A stretch of 64,000 nucleotides of DNA. It comes from Citricoccus muralis. Its GTDB lineage: Bacteria; Actinomycetota; Actinomycetes; Actinomycetales; Micrococcaceae. The stretch covers positions 2,542,001 through 2,606,000 of the forward strand of contig NZ_CP121252.1 of assembly GCF_029637705.1 (NCBI RefSeq). Direction: 5' to 3'. Below the pieces are notes generated by a model. That model was not told where the DNA came from and ran no database searches. It saw nothing but the letters and a program-made list of their open reading frames with translations. Position 1 is the stretch's first letter; the number at the start of each line of letters is the position of its first letter. This document shows positions 19,275 to 27,709 of this stretch, one piece after another. A program made the translations under genes and the position numbers.

Positions 19275-19790
19275 ATGGCTGACAACGCAAGCTACACCGT
19301 ACCTGGACTAGATCTCGAAGACGGCCGTCGTGTCGCCGACGTTCTGCAGAACCGACTTCACGCACTGAACGACCTGCAACTGACCCTGAAGCACGCTCAC
19401 TGGAACGTGGTCGGCCGCGATTTCATCTCCGTGCATGAAATGCTGGACCCTGAGGTGGATCGTGTCCGCGATTTCGCAGACACCACCGCCGAGCGCATCG
19501 CCACCATGGGCGTCTCCCCGAAGGGAACCCCCGGCGCTATCGTCACCGATCGCACCTGGGATGACTACGCTCTGGGTCGCGCCTCCACGCTGGCTCACAT
19601 CTCGGCACTAGACAAGGTCTACACCGACGTCATCGCCGATCACCGTAACGCCATTGCCGAAGTAGGCAAGGTGGACCCGATCGCCGAGGACATCCTGATC
19701 GAGCAGACTCGCGCTCTGGAACTGTTCCAGTGGTTCCTGCGCTCGTTCATCACCGACGCCGGTGGCGAGCTCTCCCATGTGGAGTCCTGA
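19275..19790 (+). CDS. dps: Dps-family ferritin-like DNA-binding protein
   Basis: 171 residues, a normal Dps length. The inter-subunit ferroxidase residues are all present with the usual spacing: His42, His54, Asp58, Asp69 and Glu73, in HAHWNVVG and HEMLDPEVDRVRDFADTTAERI. Dps dodecamers oxidise and store iron with H2O2 and protect DNA in stress and stationary phase. The ATG at 19275 has GGAAGGA upstream; an earlier GTG at 19260 is less likely. Two candidate iron-regulator sites lie in the 287-bp upstream gap and a strong terminator follows, so the gene is monocistronic. Confidence 0.95.
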   Translation: MADNASYTVPGLDLEDGRRVADVLQNRLHALNDLQLTLKHAHWNVVGRDFISVHEMLDPEVDRVRDFADTTAERIATMGVSPKGTPGAIVTDRTWDDYALGRASTLAHISALDKVYTDVIADHRNAIAEVGKVDPIAEDILIEQTRALELFQWFLRSFITDAGGELSHVES

Positions 19791-19846
19791 GCCTTCCGAT
19801 AATACGCGCTCAGCGCATCGACCGCACTCACACCGCGGACGATGAA

Positions 19847-19879
19847 GCAATAGCCCCGTTCACTGAATGGGGCTATTGC
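19847..19879 (+). terminator. Terminator of dps
   Basis: An 11-bp perfect stem, GCAATAGCCCC (19847-19857) and GGGGCTATTGC (19869-19879), with an 11-nt loop. It lies 57 bp after the dps stop and just before the next gene. Confidence 0.85.
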
Positions 19880-19907
19880 CGTACCCGAAACGTAGCCGGG
19901 AGCTAGC

Positions 19908-20594
19908 ATGGTGCCCATGTCTGCTGTGCGTCGCCCCCTGCTCGTCGGCGTCGATGGTCGCTCCGGGGCGGGGAAAACTCAGCTCGTTGCCCGGCTGCGC
20001 CACCGACTCCAGGAGCGCGGCCACGTCGTCGTCGTGTTCTCACTCGATGAGATCTACCCCGGATGGGACGGGCTGGCCGCCGGCGTCAAGCAATACGCCC
20101 ACTCGATCTTGCCGCAGCTGACGTCCGGACGCCCGGTTCAGTATCGACGCTGGGATTGGTACGCGCGGGACCCCGGGGCCGGTGTTGGTGGTGCCCTCGG
20201 TCCCGCAGTGACTTTGCCGAGCGGGGACATTGTGCTGTGTGAAGGGGTGGGTGCGACCGCCGCGGAGGCCCGCCGATGGCTGGATCTGGCCGTCTGGGTG
20301 GAGGCGCCGGAGAGGCTGCGCCAGCGCCGAGCTCTGAAGCGCGACGGCGACACCTACCGCGGGCACTGGCAACAGTGGGCGGACCAGGAGGAACAGCTCT
20401 TCCACGACAGCGCGGGGAACGGCCAGCGCGCGCCCGGGCACGACGTCGTCGTCGACACCGCGGAACCATGTGCCACCCCAGATTCGAAACCGGACAGACC
20501 CGAAACGGATCCGGGGGAACCGCAACCGAATGAGGGCAGCGATGAGGCGGTGGCCGTGCTGGTGCGGCGGATCGAGGCGTTACTGCAGGGCTGA
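19908..20594 (+). CDS. P-loop nucleoside/nucleotide kinase-like protein
   Basis: 228 residues. The Walker A motif GVDGRSGAGKT lies at about 14-24. The following SLDEIYPGWDGL segment resembles the substrate-binding loop of uridine kinase-like P-loop kinases. An R-rich lid segment (RLRQRRALKRDGDTY) and YARDPG follow. The substrate is unknown; such proteins in actinobacteria are annotated only as (d)NMP or uridine kinase-like ATPases. The C-terminal 60 residues are a polar Asp/Glu/Pro-rich tail. The start at ATG 19908 is supported by GGGAG; ATG 19917 is possible. It is convergent with cardiolipin synthase and overlaps it by 15 bp. Confidence 0.75.
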   Translation: MVPMSAVRRPLLVGVDGRSGAGKTQLVARLRHRLQERGHVVVVFSLDEIYPGWDGLAAGVKQYAHSILPQLTSGRPVQYRRWDWYARDPGAGVGGALGPAVTLPSGDIVLCEGVGATAAEARRWLDLAVWVEAPERLRQRRALKRDGDTYRGHWQQWADQEEQLFHDSAGNGQRAPGHDVVVDTAEPCATPDSKPDRPETDPGEPQPNEGSDEAVAVLVRRIEALLQG

Positions 20595-22088
20595 GGTGAG
20601 GCGGAAGACATTGTCCAGCCAGCGCTTGTGGCGCGGCCGCTTCAGCCACTCTTCCAGGGTAAGCTCCTCACACTGATCACGGTAACTGCGGATGATCTCG
20701 TTGACATCGCGGACCACGTCCTCGTCGGCCACCAGCACGGAGACCTCCATGTTCAATGAGAACGAGCGCATATCCATGTTGGAGGACCCGATCATCGCCA
20801 CTTCGTCGTCGATAGTGAACAGCTTCGAATGCAGTACGTCGGGGTCGGGGTAGCGGAAGATGCGAATGCCGGCGCGCAGTAACTGCCGGTAGTAGGACTG
20901 TTGGGCGTGGTGCACCATGAACTGGTCGGCCTTGCGGCAGACGATCAACTCGACGTCGATCCCGCGCTGGGCGGCACCGGTGAGCGCGTAGAGCATCGAA
21001 TCGTCGGGCACCAGATAGGGCGAAACCACGGTGAGGGACTGCTCGGCGTTGTAAAAAAGGTGGTTGAACGCGCGCAGGTTATTTTCGGTGGCGAACCCCG
21101 GCCCCGAGGGGATCACCTGGGCGATCGCCCCCTCATGGTCGTAAAATTCTTCATCGGTGACCCCACGCAGCACCTCATCCAGGTGCTCCCCGGTCTCTGA
21201 ATACCAGTCGGTGGCGAACACCAAGTCCAGGCTGGCCACCGTGGGGCCGGTGACCCGGGCCATCACGTCGACCCATTCGCGGCCCATGTTCCACGACGAC
21301 GGGCGCTTGTACCCGGGCTCGATCAGGTTGAGGGACCCGGTGTAGGCCACTTCGCCGTCCACAATGAGCATCTTGCGGTGATTGCGCAGATCCGGGCGCT
21401 GGTATTTCCCACGCCAGGGCTGGAAGGGCATGGCCAGGTGGAATTCGATGCCGGAACCGCGCAGCCGGCGCAGCATTTTCCGGTAGCCTTTCACCCGCAG
21501 GGACGCGATGTGGTCGAACAGCAGCCGCACCTTCACGCCGCGCTGCTGGGCCCGCTCCATGGCCTCAATCACGACGTCGGCGTAGCCTTTCCGCCCCTCC
21601 GGATCCACCGCCATGATGTAGAACATCACGTGCACGTAGTCTGCGGCCTGGTCGATGTCCGCGGCCATGCGGGCCAGGCACTCACGGTAGTCGGTAATCA
21701 TTTCGAAGCGATTGCCGTCGAGCATCGGGAATCCGGTGAGCGCGCGGGTCAGATTCGCCGATGCCTCCACGTATTCGGGCGCCTCGCCCAGCTGGTGCGG
21801 CAGTTCCAAGTGGCGGGTGGCGCGGGTGAGCTCATCGGTGACGGCGTCCTGGCGGGCCCGGCGTTGGCCCCCGAGCCGGGCAGTGCCCAGCAACAGGAAC
21901 AGCAACAACCCGGGCAGGGGCATGATGAAGATGACCAGCAGCCAGGCCATGGCGACGGAGGGACGACGATTTCCGGGCACGATGCCCAGCAGGGCGAGCC
22001 GGATGATGATGTCGATCGTCCAGATCAGCACCGTCACCCAGGTAGGCAGGGCCGCCAGGGCGGTCAGGTCATCGAATGGAGAGAGCAC
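20580..22088 (-). CDS. cls: Cardiolipin synthase (phospholipase D family)
   Basis: 502 residues. Two N-terminal membrane helices (residues 15-70) are followed by two phospholipase D repeats. The HKD motifs are seen as HRKMLIVDGEVAYTGSLN and HSKLFTIDDEVAMIGSSNMD. The enzyme forms cardiolipin from two phosphatidylglycerols at the membrane. Length and layout match bacterial ClsA-type enzymes. Its start is 5 bp from the stop of the TetR gene on the same strand, so both may be read together. The 3' end overlaps the convergent kinase gene by 15 bp. Confidence 0.93.
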   Translation of the reverse strand: MLSPFDDLTALAALPTWVTVLIWTIDIIIRLALLGIVPGNRRPSVAMAWLLVIFIMPLPGLLLFLLLGTARLGGQRRARQDAVTDELTRATRHLELPHQLGEAPEYVEASANLTRALTGFPMLDGNRFEMITDYRECLARMAADIDQAADYVHVMFYIMAVDPEGRKGYADVVIEAMERAQQRGVKVRLLFDHIASLRVKGYRKMLRRLRGSGIEFHLAMPFQPWRGKYQRPDLRNHRKMLIVDGEVAYTGSLNLIEPGYKRPSSWNMGREWVDVMARVTGPTVASLDLVFATDWYSETGEHLDEVLRGVTDEEFYDHEGAIAQVIPSGPGFATENNLRAFNHLFYNAEQSLTVVSPYLVPDDSMLYALTGAAQRGIDVELIVCRKADQFMVHHAQQSYYRQLLRAGIRIFRYPDPDVLHSKLFTIDDEVAMIGSSNMDMRSFSLNMEVSVLVADEDVVRDVNEIIRSYRDQCEELTLEEWLKRPRHKRWLDNVFRLTSALQ

Positions 22089-22092
22089 CCTC

Positions 22093-22689
22093 TCATTCTA
22101 GGGGGCGCCGCAACGGGGCCGGGCTGACGAAGTCCAAGAGCTGATCGACCCACTGGCTCGACGTCGGTTCGGCAAACATCAGGCGCAACAGCAGCGAACC
22201 GGCCAGCAGTTCGGCCAGGAACTCCGGCGGACCGGCCAGGGTGCCGGGGTGACGCTGATCATGGGCGATGAACCGCCGCTCCAGCGCCTCGCGCATTGGC
22301 ATCACCAACCATTCGTGGACGGCGGCGGAGCGTTCGCTGCCCCCGGCCAGCGCCACAAGCACGGCCTGAGTCAGGGAGGCGTCAGCCTCGCAGGCGATGG
22401 ATTCGCGCATGGCGTCGAGCCAGGCACGCAGGTCGGCGCGCAGGTCATCGCGGCCTTCGCCACTGTGCTGCATGATCGGCAAACCGCCCGGAAAATACCC
22501 GGTAGACAGGGCCTCGACGACGACTTCCGACTTGGAGCTCCACCACCGGTACACCGTCTGTTTGGAGACTTCGGCCCGGACGGCGATGCCTTCCATCGTC
22601 ATCGCGGTAAAGCCCTGCTCTTCGAGCAGTTCGACCGCCGCACGCAACACCGCCTCCTGGGAGGCACGGCTGCGCGGTCGGCCCCGCAT
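22093..22689 (-). CDS. TetR-family transcriptional regulator
   Basis: 198 residues. The N-terminal helix-turn-helix is typical: RPRSRASQEAVLRAAVELL, then FTAMTMEGIAVRAEVSKQTVYRWW. The ligand-binding part looks like the TetR_C family with long helices and an ALxGSLLLRLMF segment. The ATG at 22689 follows GAGGAAA; a GTG four codons earlier is possible. It is divergent from the MMPL exporter at 22941, and regulators of this type usually repress such a neighbouring exporter. A ligand is not predictable. Confidence 0.9.
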   Translation of the reverse strand: MRGRPRSRASQEAVLRAAVELLEEQGFTAMTMEGIAVRAEVSKQTVYRWWSSKSEVVVEALSTGYFPGGLPIMQHSGEGRDDLRADLRAWLDAMRESIACEADASLTQAVLVALAGGSERSAAVHEWLVMPMREALERRFIAHDQRHPGTLAGPPEFLAELLAGSLLLRLMFAEPTSSQWVDQLLDFVSPAPLRRPLE

Positions 22690-22835
22690 GTTTTTCCTCA
22701 CATCTGCTCCTGGTGGGTGGGTTAGTGACTGGGCTGGGGTCTGCGCTGGGGGCTGGGTGGCGGCTGGCTAGCGGCTCAGTTGCGTCATCGTGTCGCTATT
22801 TCGTCACCCCTCGCGCATTTCGAGACGGTGCGTCC

Positions 22836-22843
22836 ACTATAGT
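22836..22843. promoter_or_regulatory. Possible promoter/operator in the TetR-MMPL intergenic region
   Basis: The palindrome ACTATAGT contains a good -10 (TATAGT, 22838-22843) for the MMPL gene, about 98 bp before its ATG. Its position and symmetry would suit a TetR operator, but no long inverted repeat is visible and no consensus -35 was found. Confidence 0.3.
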
Positions 22844-22940
22844 ACGCTGAGTGCGGCGTCACTGTGTTTTACTTCCCAGTCATGCCCCGCGCACTCACGC
22901 CGATGCACCGACCATCACCGACCACACTGTGAAGGACATC

Positions 22941-25577
22941 ATGGCCAAACTGCTCTATCGACTCGGATTCGCCTCCGCGAAGCGCCCCTGGGTCGCCCTT
23001 GTTTCCTGGCTGGTCGCCCTGGGACTCGCTGTCGGCGGCTTCTTGGCCTTTGGTGGCACGCTTTCCTCCACCGTGACCATTCCCAACACCCCGACGGCGC
23101 AGGTCACGGACCGGTTGGCCGAGGAATTCCCGGACGCGTCCAAGGGCAGCGGCGGCATCATCTTCCAGACTGAGGACGGCTCCGAGTTCACGGACGATCA
23201 GCGCGACCAGATCGACGCACTGCTGGATGAGGTCTCAGCCATGGAGGGCATCGACTCCACGGTGTCCCCGTTCGCCACCGAGGCGGAGCTGGAGAATCAG
23301 CGCCAAGAGCTGGCCGATGGCCGCGATCAGGTGGAGCAAGGCCGGGAGCAAGCCGAATCCGGGCGCGAACAGCTGGAGCAAGCCACCGCGCAGCTGGATG
23401 CCGCTGAGGCAGAACTCGACGCCGGCCAGGAACAGCTCGACGCCGGACGCGCTCAGGCGGAAGCCGCGGGCATGCCGGAGGCGGCCATGGCCCAGTTCGA
23501 CCAGCAGCAACAACAGCTCGACGCCGGACGCGAGGACATCGAGTCCTCCCGCGCGGAGATCGCGGAACAGGAAGAGGCCCTCGAGCAGGGTCTCACCGAC
23601 GCGGCCGAGGGTGAGGAAGCCCTTGACCTGGGCGAACGCTTACTGGCGCTCACCGAGGATTACTCCCTCGTCTCTGAGGACGGTTCCACCGCCGAGGGCA
23701 CCGTGATGTTCACGGCCGCCTCCACCGACGTCGATTCTGACACCAGTGACGCCCTGACGTCCGCCCTGGATGAGGCGGATATCGAGGGCGTGGAGATCCT
23801 GCCGAGCCAGGCCATCTCGCAGTCCATGCCGCAGATCATCGGGGTGGGTGAGGTGATCGGTCTGATCGTCGCCGCCATCGTGCTGGTGATCATGCTCGGC
23901 ACCTTCGTCACCGCCGGGCTGCCGTTGCTCAACGCGCTGATCGGTGTGGGCGTGGGCGCCGTGGGTGCGCTGGCGTTCTCCTCCGCGGTGGAGATGATGT
24001 CGGTGACGCCGGTGCTGGGCATCATGCTCGGCCTCGCCGTCGGTATCGACTACGCGCTGTTCATTGTGAACCGGCACCGCCGCCAGCTGAAGTCGGGGCT
24101 CTCGGTGCTGGAATCGGCCGGGCTGGCCAACGGTACCTCCGGCAACGCCGTCGTGTTCGCCGGCACCACCGTGGTGATCGCCCTGGCCGCGCTGAACATC
24201 ACCGGGATTCCGTTCCTGGGTCTGATGGGCACCGTGGGCGCTGCTTGCGTTGCCATCGCCGTGTTGGTCGCCATCACCCTGACTCCGGCGCTGTTGGGTT
24301 GGATCGGGCATCGGGCGCTGTCCCGCACCGAGCGCAAGGTGTTGGCCGAGCGCACCTCCTCCGGCGAACACACTGCGTACTCTGCCGCCACCAAGAAGGC
24401 TATTCAACGCGAACAGGTCGAGGTCAAGCCCATGTCGACGGCGCGCGCCGTGCTGACCACCCTGGGGACCGTGGCCCTGCTGGCGGTCATCGCGCTGCCG
24501 TTCTTCGACATGCGGCTCGGCCTGCCCGACGGCTCCTCCGAGCCCGAGGATTCGGCGTCGTACCAGTCGTACGTGGCCACCGCGGAGGCCTTCGGTGAAG
24601 GACGCAACGGCCCGCTGGTGGTCACCGTGGACCTGCCCGAGGAGGCCGCGGGCGACGAAAACGCGATTCTGTCAGAACAAGCGACGATCGGTGAGCAGCT
24701 CGGCGAGCTGGACCATGTGGCCGCCGTCGTGCCCGCAGCAGTGAACGACGACGAGACCATCGCGATGTTCCAGGTGATCCCGGAGGAGGGCCCGAACGCG
24801 GTCTCCACCGAGGAACTGATCCATACCCTGCGGGACACCACCCCGGATACCGAGTCCACCCACCTGTCGGTGGCGGGCATGACCTCAGGCTTTATCGATG
24901 TGTCGGAGGCGCTCTCGGAGGCGCTGCCGACCTACCTCGGCGTCGTCGTCGGGCTCTCGCTGATCATCATGGTGCTGGTATTCCGCTCCATCCTGGTGCC
25001 GCTGATCGCCACGGGCGGGTTCGTGCTCTCCGTGTTCGCCGCGATGGGCGGTGTGGTCGCGATCTACCAGTGGGGCTGGCTGGGCGAGATCTTCGGGGTG
25101 CACTCCCCCGGTCCGGTGCTCAGTTTCCTGCCGACCATCATGATCGGTGTGCTTTTCGGGCTGGCGATGGACTATCAGCTGTTCATTGCCTCCGGAATGC
25201 GCGAGGCCTACGCCCACGGTTCGCCGGCACGGCTGGCGGTGCAGGAGGGCTTCCGTGCCGGACGCGCTGTGGTGGCCGCGGCCGCCATCATCATGATCTC
25301 GGTATTCGGAGGGTTTATCTTCGCCCATGACGCGATGATCCGGCCGATGGGCTTCGGTCTGGCCTTCGGTGTACTGCTGGATGCGTTCGTGGTGCGTATG
25401 GTGCTGATGCCGGCGCTGATGCATCTGCTGGGCAACTCCGCGTGGTGGCTGCCGAAGTGGCTGGACAAGATCATGCCCAACGTCGACGTCGAAGGGGCGG
25501 AGCTGGAGCGCGACCACCCCGGATTGGCCGGTGCCGATCCGCAGCAGGTCGAGGTGGTGAGCACCGACCGGACGTGA
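22941..25577 (+). CDS. MMPL/RND family transporter with extracytoplasmic coiled coil
   Basis: 878 residues. Twelve membrane segments are expected in two halves, each with RND-like landmarks (GIMLGLAVGIDYALFIVNRH; IMIGVLFGLAMDYQLFIASG). Between TM1 and TM2 (about 100-240) lies a Gln/Glu/Ala-rich helical stretch with a repeated L-D-A-G-x-x-Q unit, likely a coiled coil outside the membrane. Proteins of this layout export lipids, drugs or siderophores by proton motive force. The substrate is unknown. The ATG at 22941 follows GAAGGACATC. It is divergent from a TetR regulator, which probably controls it, and is closed by a 19-bp terminator stem. Confidence 0.93.
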   Translation: MAKLLYRLGFASAKRPWVALVSWLVALGLAVGGFLAFGGTLSSTVTIPNTPTAQVTDRLAEEFPDASKGSGGIIFQTEDGSEFTDDQRDQIDALLDEVSAMEGIDSTVSPFATEAELENQRQELADGRDQVEQGREQAESGREQLEQATAQLDAAEAELDAGQEQLDAGRAQAEAAGMPEAAMAQFDQQQQQLDAGREDIESSRAEIAEQEEALEQGLTDAAEGEEALDLGERLLALTEDYSLVSEDGSTAEGTVMFTAASTDVDSDTSDALTSALDEADIEGVEILPSQAISQSMPQIIGVGEVIGLIVAAIVLVIMLGTFVTAGLPLLNALIGVGVGAVGALAFSSAVEMMSVTPVLGIMLGLAVGIDYALFIVNRHRRQLKSGLSVLESAGLANGTSGNAVVFAGTTVVIALAALNITGIPFLGLMGTVGAACVAIAVLVAITLTPALLGWIGHRALSRTERKVLAERTSSGEHTAYSAATKKAIQREQVEVKPMSTARAVLTTLGTVALLAVIALPFFDMRLGLPDGSSEPEDSASYQSYVATAEAFGEGRNGPLVVTVDLPEEAAGDENAILSEQATIGEQLGELDHVAAVVPAAVNDDETIAMFQVIPEEGPNAVSTEELIHTLRDTTPDTESTHLSVAGMTSGFIDVSEALSEALPTYLGVVVGLSLIIMVLVFRSILVPLIATGGFVLSVFAAMGGVVAIYQWGWLGEIFGVHSPGPVLSFLPTIMIGVLFGLAMDYQLFIASGMREAYAHGSPARLAVQEGFRAGRAVVAAAAIIMISVFGGFIFAHDAMIRPMGFGLAFGVLLDAFVVRMVLMPALMHLLGNSAWWLPKWLDKIMPNVDVEGAELERDHPGLAGADPQQVEVVSTDRT

Positions 25578-25605
25578 TGCTCCACGGTTGACTCAGTTCG
25601 CGTAA

Positions 25606-25649
25606 GACGCCGAGGCCCGCACAGGTTCTGCTGTGCGGGCCTCGGCGTC
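25606..25649 (+). terminator. Terminator of the MMPL gene
   Basis: A perfect 19-bp stem (25606-25624 with 25631-25649) and a 6-nt loop, 28 bp after the stop codon. Confidence 0.92.
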
Positions 25650-25738
25650 TAAGGTGGAGACCAGAACGATCACCCCCGGTTCCGGCCCGTGTGCTGTCGT
25701 ACGTGTGGCGGAACCGGCCAACCTGTGAAGGGGCATTC

Positions 25739-26020
25739 ATGAACAACCTGGCCGAGAAGCTGCTGACCACCGGTATTTCACTGGCGGGAGGCTACATCGG
25801 GACGAAGGTCGTGGAGGCCGGCTGGAAGGCGTTCACCGGTGAGGATGCACCGAAGGACGTCGACGACGCGGATCAGTCGCTGGTGCGCGCCGTCGTGTTC
25901 GCCACCATTACTGCGGGTATTTCCGCGCTGATCCGGGTGGCGTCGCAGCGCGGTGCGGCAAAGGCGATCGCGACCTTCCAGGATCGCCGAGCCGCCAAGC
26001 TCGGCCGCCTCGAGGTCTGA
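25739..26020 (+). CDS. DUF4235-like small membrane protein
   Basis: 93 residues. Two hydrophobic segments (around 8-22, GISLAGGYIGTKVVEAGW, and 48-64, VVFATITAGISALIRVAS) and a basic end fit the DUF4235 family of small actinobacterial membrane proteins of unknown function. The ATG at 25739 follows GAAGGGGC. It faces the end of the mrp operon (convergent, 39-bp gap). Confidence 0.75.
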   Translation: MNNLAEKLLTTGISLAGGYIGTKVVEAGWKAFTGEDAPKDVDDADQSLVRAVVFATITAGISALIRVASQRGAAKAIATFQDRRAAKLGRLEV

Positions 26021-26059
26021 TCCGCTCGGCGGGCCCGCTGATATTCTCGGCGATCTCGC

Positions 26060-26521
26060 TTATTTTGCGGGCTTAGCCGGTTTGGCTGGCTTCGCCGGGC
26101 GCGGGTGCGGGCGTTCGGCCCGGGGCGGCTTGGGCGCCGTCGTCACATCCGTTTCTTCCTGGCTGACCACGACGTCGAACAGCTCGTCGGTGTAGAGGTA
26201 TTCGGGTTTGAGGTGCTTGGTCCGGTAGGCTGCGCGGCCGACCAGGTGCGCCGAGACCGGGGCGGTGATGAGCTGCAACGCCCAGGCCACCACGAGGATC
26301 GGCAGCCACACCCAGGCCTGCCACACGCAGGCGAGTCCGATCAGCACGAGAAGCAACCCGAGCACCTGCGGCTTGGTGGCCGCGTGCATGCGCGAGAGCA
26401 GATCCGGGAAGCGGAGCAGACCGATGCCCGCCACGGCGGACAGGGCGGTGCCGGCAATGATGAGCACGGCGGCGGCGACGTCCCACCCATCGGCGCCCTG
26501 CAGGATGGCAATATCAGCCAC
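26060..26521 (-). CDS. mrpG: Mrp Na+/H+ antiporter subunit G
   Basis: 153 residues. Three hydrophobic helices with the MnhG signature LLRFPDLLSRMHAATKPQVLG. The C-terminus ends in Lys/Pro/Ala repeats (PAK repeated four times), a family-external tail. The GTG start at 26521 overlaps the mrpF stop by 8 bp and follows AAAGGAG. MrpG is a small essential subunit of the multi-subunit antiporter that exchanges Na+ for protons at the membrane. It is the last gene of the operon. Confidence 0.93.
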   Translation of the reverse strand: MADIAILQGADGWDVAAAVLIIAGTALSAVAGIGLLRFPDLLSRMHAATKPQVLGLLLVLIGLACVWQAWVWLPILVVAWALQLITAPVSAHLVGRAAYRTKHLKPEYLYTDELFDVVVSQEETDVTTAPKPPRAERPHPRPAKPAKPAKPAK

Positions 26522-27020
26522 GGTCGTTCTCCTTTCGCTCCACGCGCCCGGCACCCCGGTGGTCGGCACCGTGCAGCGTACCCTCGGGGGAATCCGGGGC
26601 GTCCACGCTGCCGGTCATTCCCGCTACCGCACCGATCTCGCCCAGGGTCTCTTCGGCGTTGCGCCCGGTCACCGAAGAGCGGCCTGCCTGGTGCTCATGA
26701 TCGGTGTGTTCGGCGTCTTCCATATGGCGTTTGACTTCGGGGACGGCGTCCACCGTGTAGCGAGCCAGCGTCACCGACCCCACGAACCCGATGACGGAGG
26801 CGACCACCACGAAGATGATGTAGTCGGTGGTGTCCTGCAGCACCATGGCGACGACGAGGCCGCTGGACAAGGTGATCAGCAGGACGTCGGTGGCGATGGC
26901 GCGGTCCAGGATGGAGGGCCCGCGCACAATGCGGTAGACCGCACCGATCAGACCGATGGTGAGGAACACCAGGCAGATGGCGGCGGCCCAGTTCAGCAGA
27001 CCCCATTCGGCGATCATCAT
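26514..27020 (-). CDS. mrpF: Mrp Na+/H+ antiporter subunit F
   Basis: 168 residues. The first 90 residues hold three membrane helices with RIVRGPSILDRAIATDVLL, the MnhF/PhaF hallmark with a conserved Asp pair. The remaining 75 residues form a hydrophilic His/Glu/Gly-rich tail, longer than in most MrpF proteins (about 90 residues). It overlaps mrpE by 4 bp and mrpG by 8 bp, so the genes are translationally coupled. Confidence 0.92.
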   Translation of the reverse strand: MMIAEWGLLNWAAAICLVFLTIGLIGAVYRIVRGPSILDRAIATDVLLITLSSGLVVAMVLQDTTDYIIFVVVASVIGFVGSVTLARYTVDAVPEVKRHMEDAEHTDHEHQAGRSSVTGRNAEETLGEIGAVAGMTGSVDAPDSPEGTLHGADHRGAGRVERKENDRG

Positions 27021-27709
27021 GCGCGGTCTCCCTTCTCAGCCTCGGATACGGCGTCTGCCCCGGCGTCGGACCCAGTGTCGGACGCGGTGTTCTCCAGATG
27101 GCGGCGGATCACGCCGTCGCCGGCCTGATCTTCGGCACGCACCAGGGCGTAATCCTCGCGGGAGCCGATGGCGCGGATAATCCGTGCCTCAATCGACAGC
27201 GACGCTTGACGGAAGGCATCCACCTGTTCCTGGTTTTCGGCGTCGAGCACGTGCAGGTACAGGGTGGAGGAGGGCCGGTCGACGTCGATCACCAGCGACC
27301 CCGGGATCAGAGCGAGCGCATGACCGACGGCGGTGACAATCAGGTCGTCGTGGCTGCGCAGCCGCACTGCGACCACCGAGTTGATGATGTTGGGGCCCTT
27401 CACGATGGCGTCCCGGGCTACGTCGATGGAGGCGAGCACGATCTTCCACAGGAACACCACAGTGAACACGACGGTGTACCAGAGGTTCATCCGGCCCGGG
27501 AAGGGTACGCGCGGTAGCCGGAACGCCCAGAGGACGAAGAGGGCGACGGCGAGGCCGATCAGCAGGGTGCCCGGGCGGAAATCCTGCCATAGGGCGCACC
27601 ACAGCAGGGTCAGGCCGATGACGGTGGGCCACTGGCTCCACAGGGAGATCTGGTCTTCAATGGTGTGGCGGTAGCGCGGTGCCGCACTGGATTCGGTGGT
27701 GTCGCTCAC
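27017..27709 (-). CDS. mrpE: Mrp Na+/H+ antiporter subunit E
   Basis: 230 residues. The N-terminal part has two or three helices; the core domain contains VVAVRLRSHDDLIVTAVGHALALIPGSLVIDV, a clear MnhE segment. A C-terminal Glu/Asp/Ser tail follows. The start overlaps the mrpD stop (ATGA). It is part of the mrpA-C-D-E-F-G operon. Confidence 0.93.
   Translation of the reverse strand: MSDTTESSAAPRYRHTIEDQISLWSQWPTVIGLTLLWCALWQDFRPGTLLIGLAVALFVLWAFRLPRVPFPGRMNLWYTVVFTVVFLWKIVLASIDVARDAIVKGPNIINSVVAVRLRSHDDLIVTAVGHALALIPGSLVIDVDRPSSTLYLHVLDAENQEQVDAFRQASLSIEARIIRAIGSREDYALVRAEDQAGDGVIRRHLENTASDTGSDAGADAVSEAEKGDRA

Noticed and set aside
26060-26100. PAK codon repeats at the end of mrpG as a possible minisatellite or CRISPR-like array.
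   Set aside because: Only four imperfect 9-bp units inside the reading frame; no spacers.
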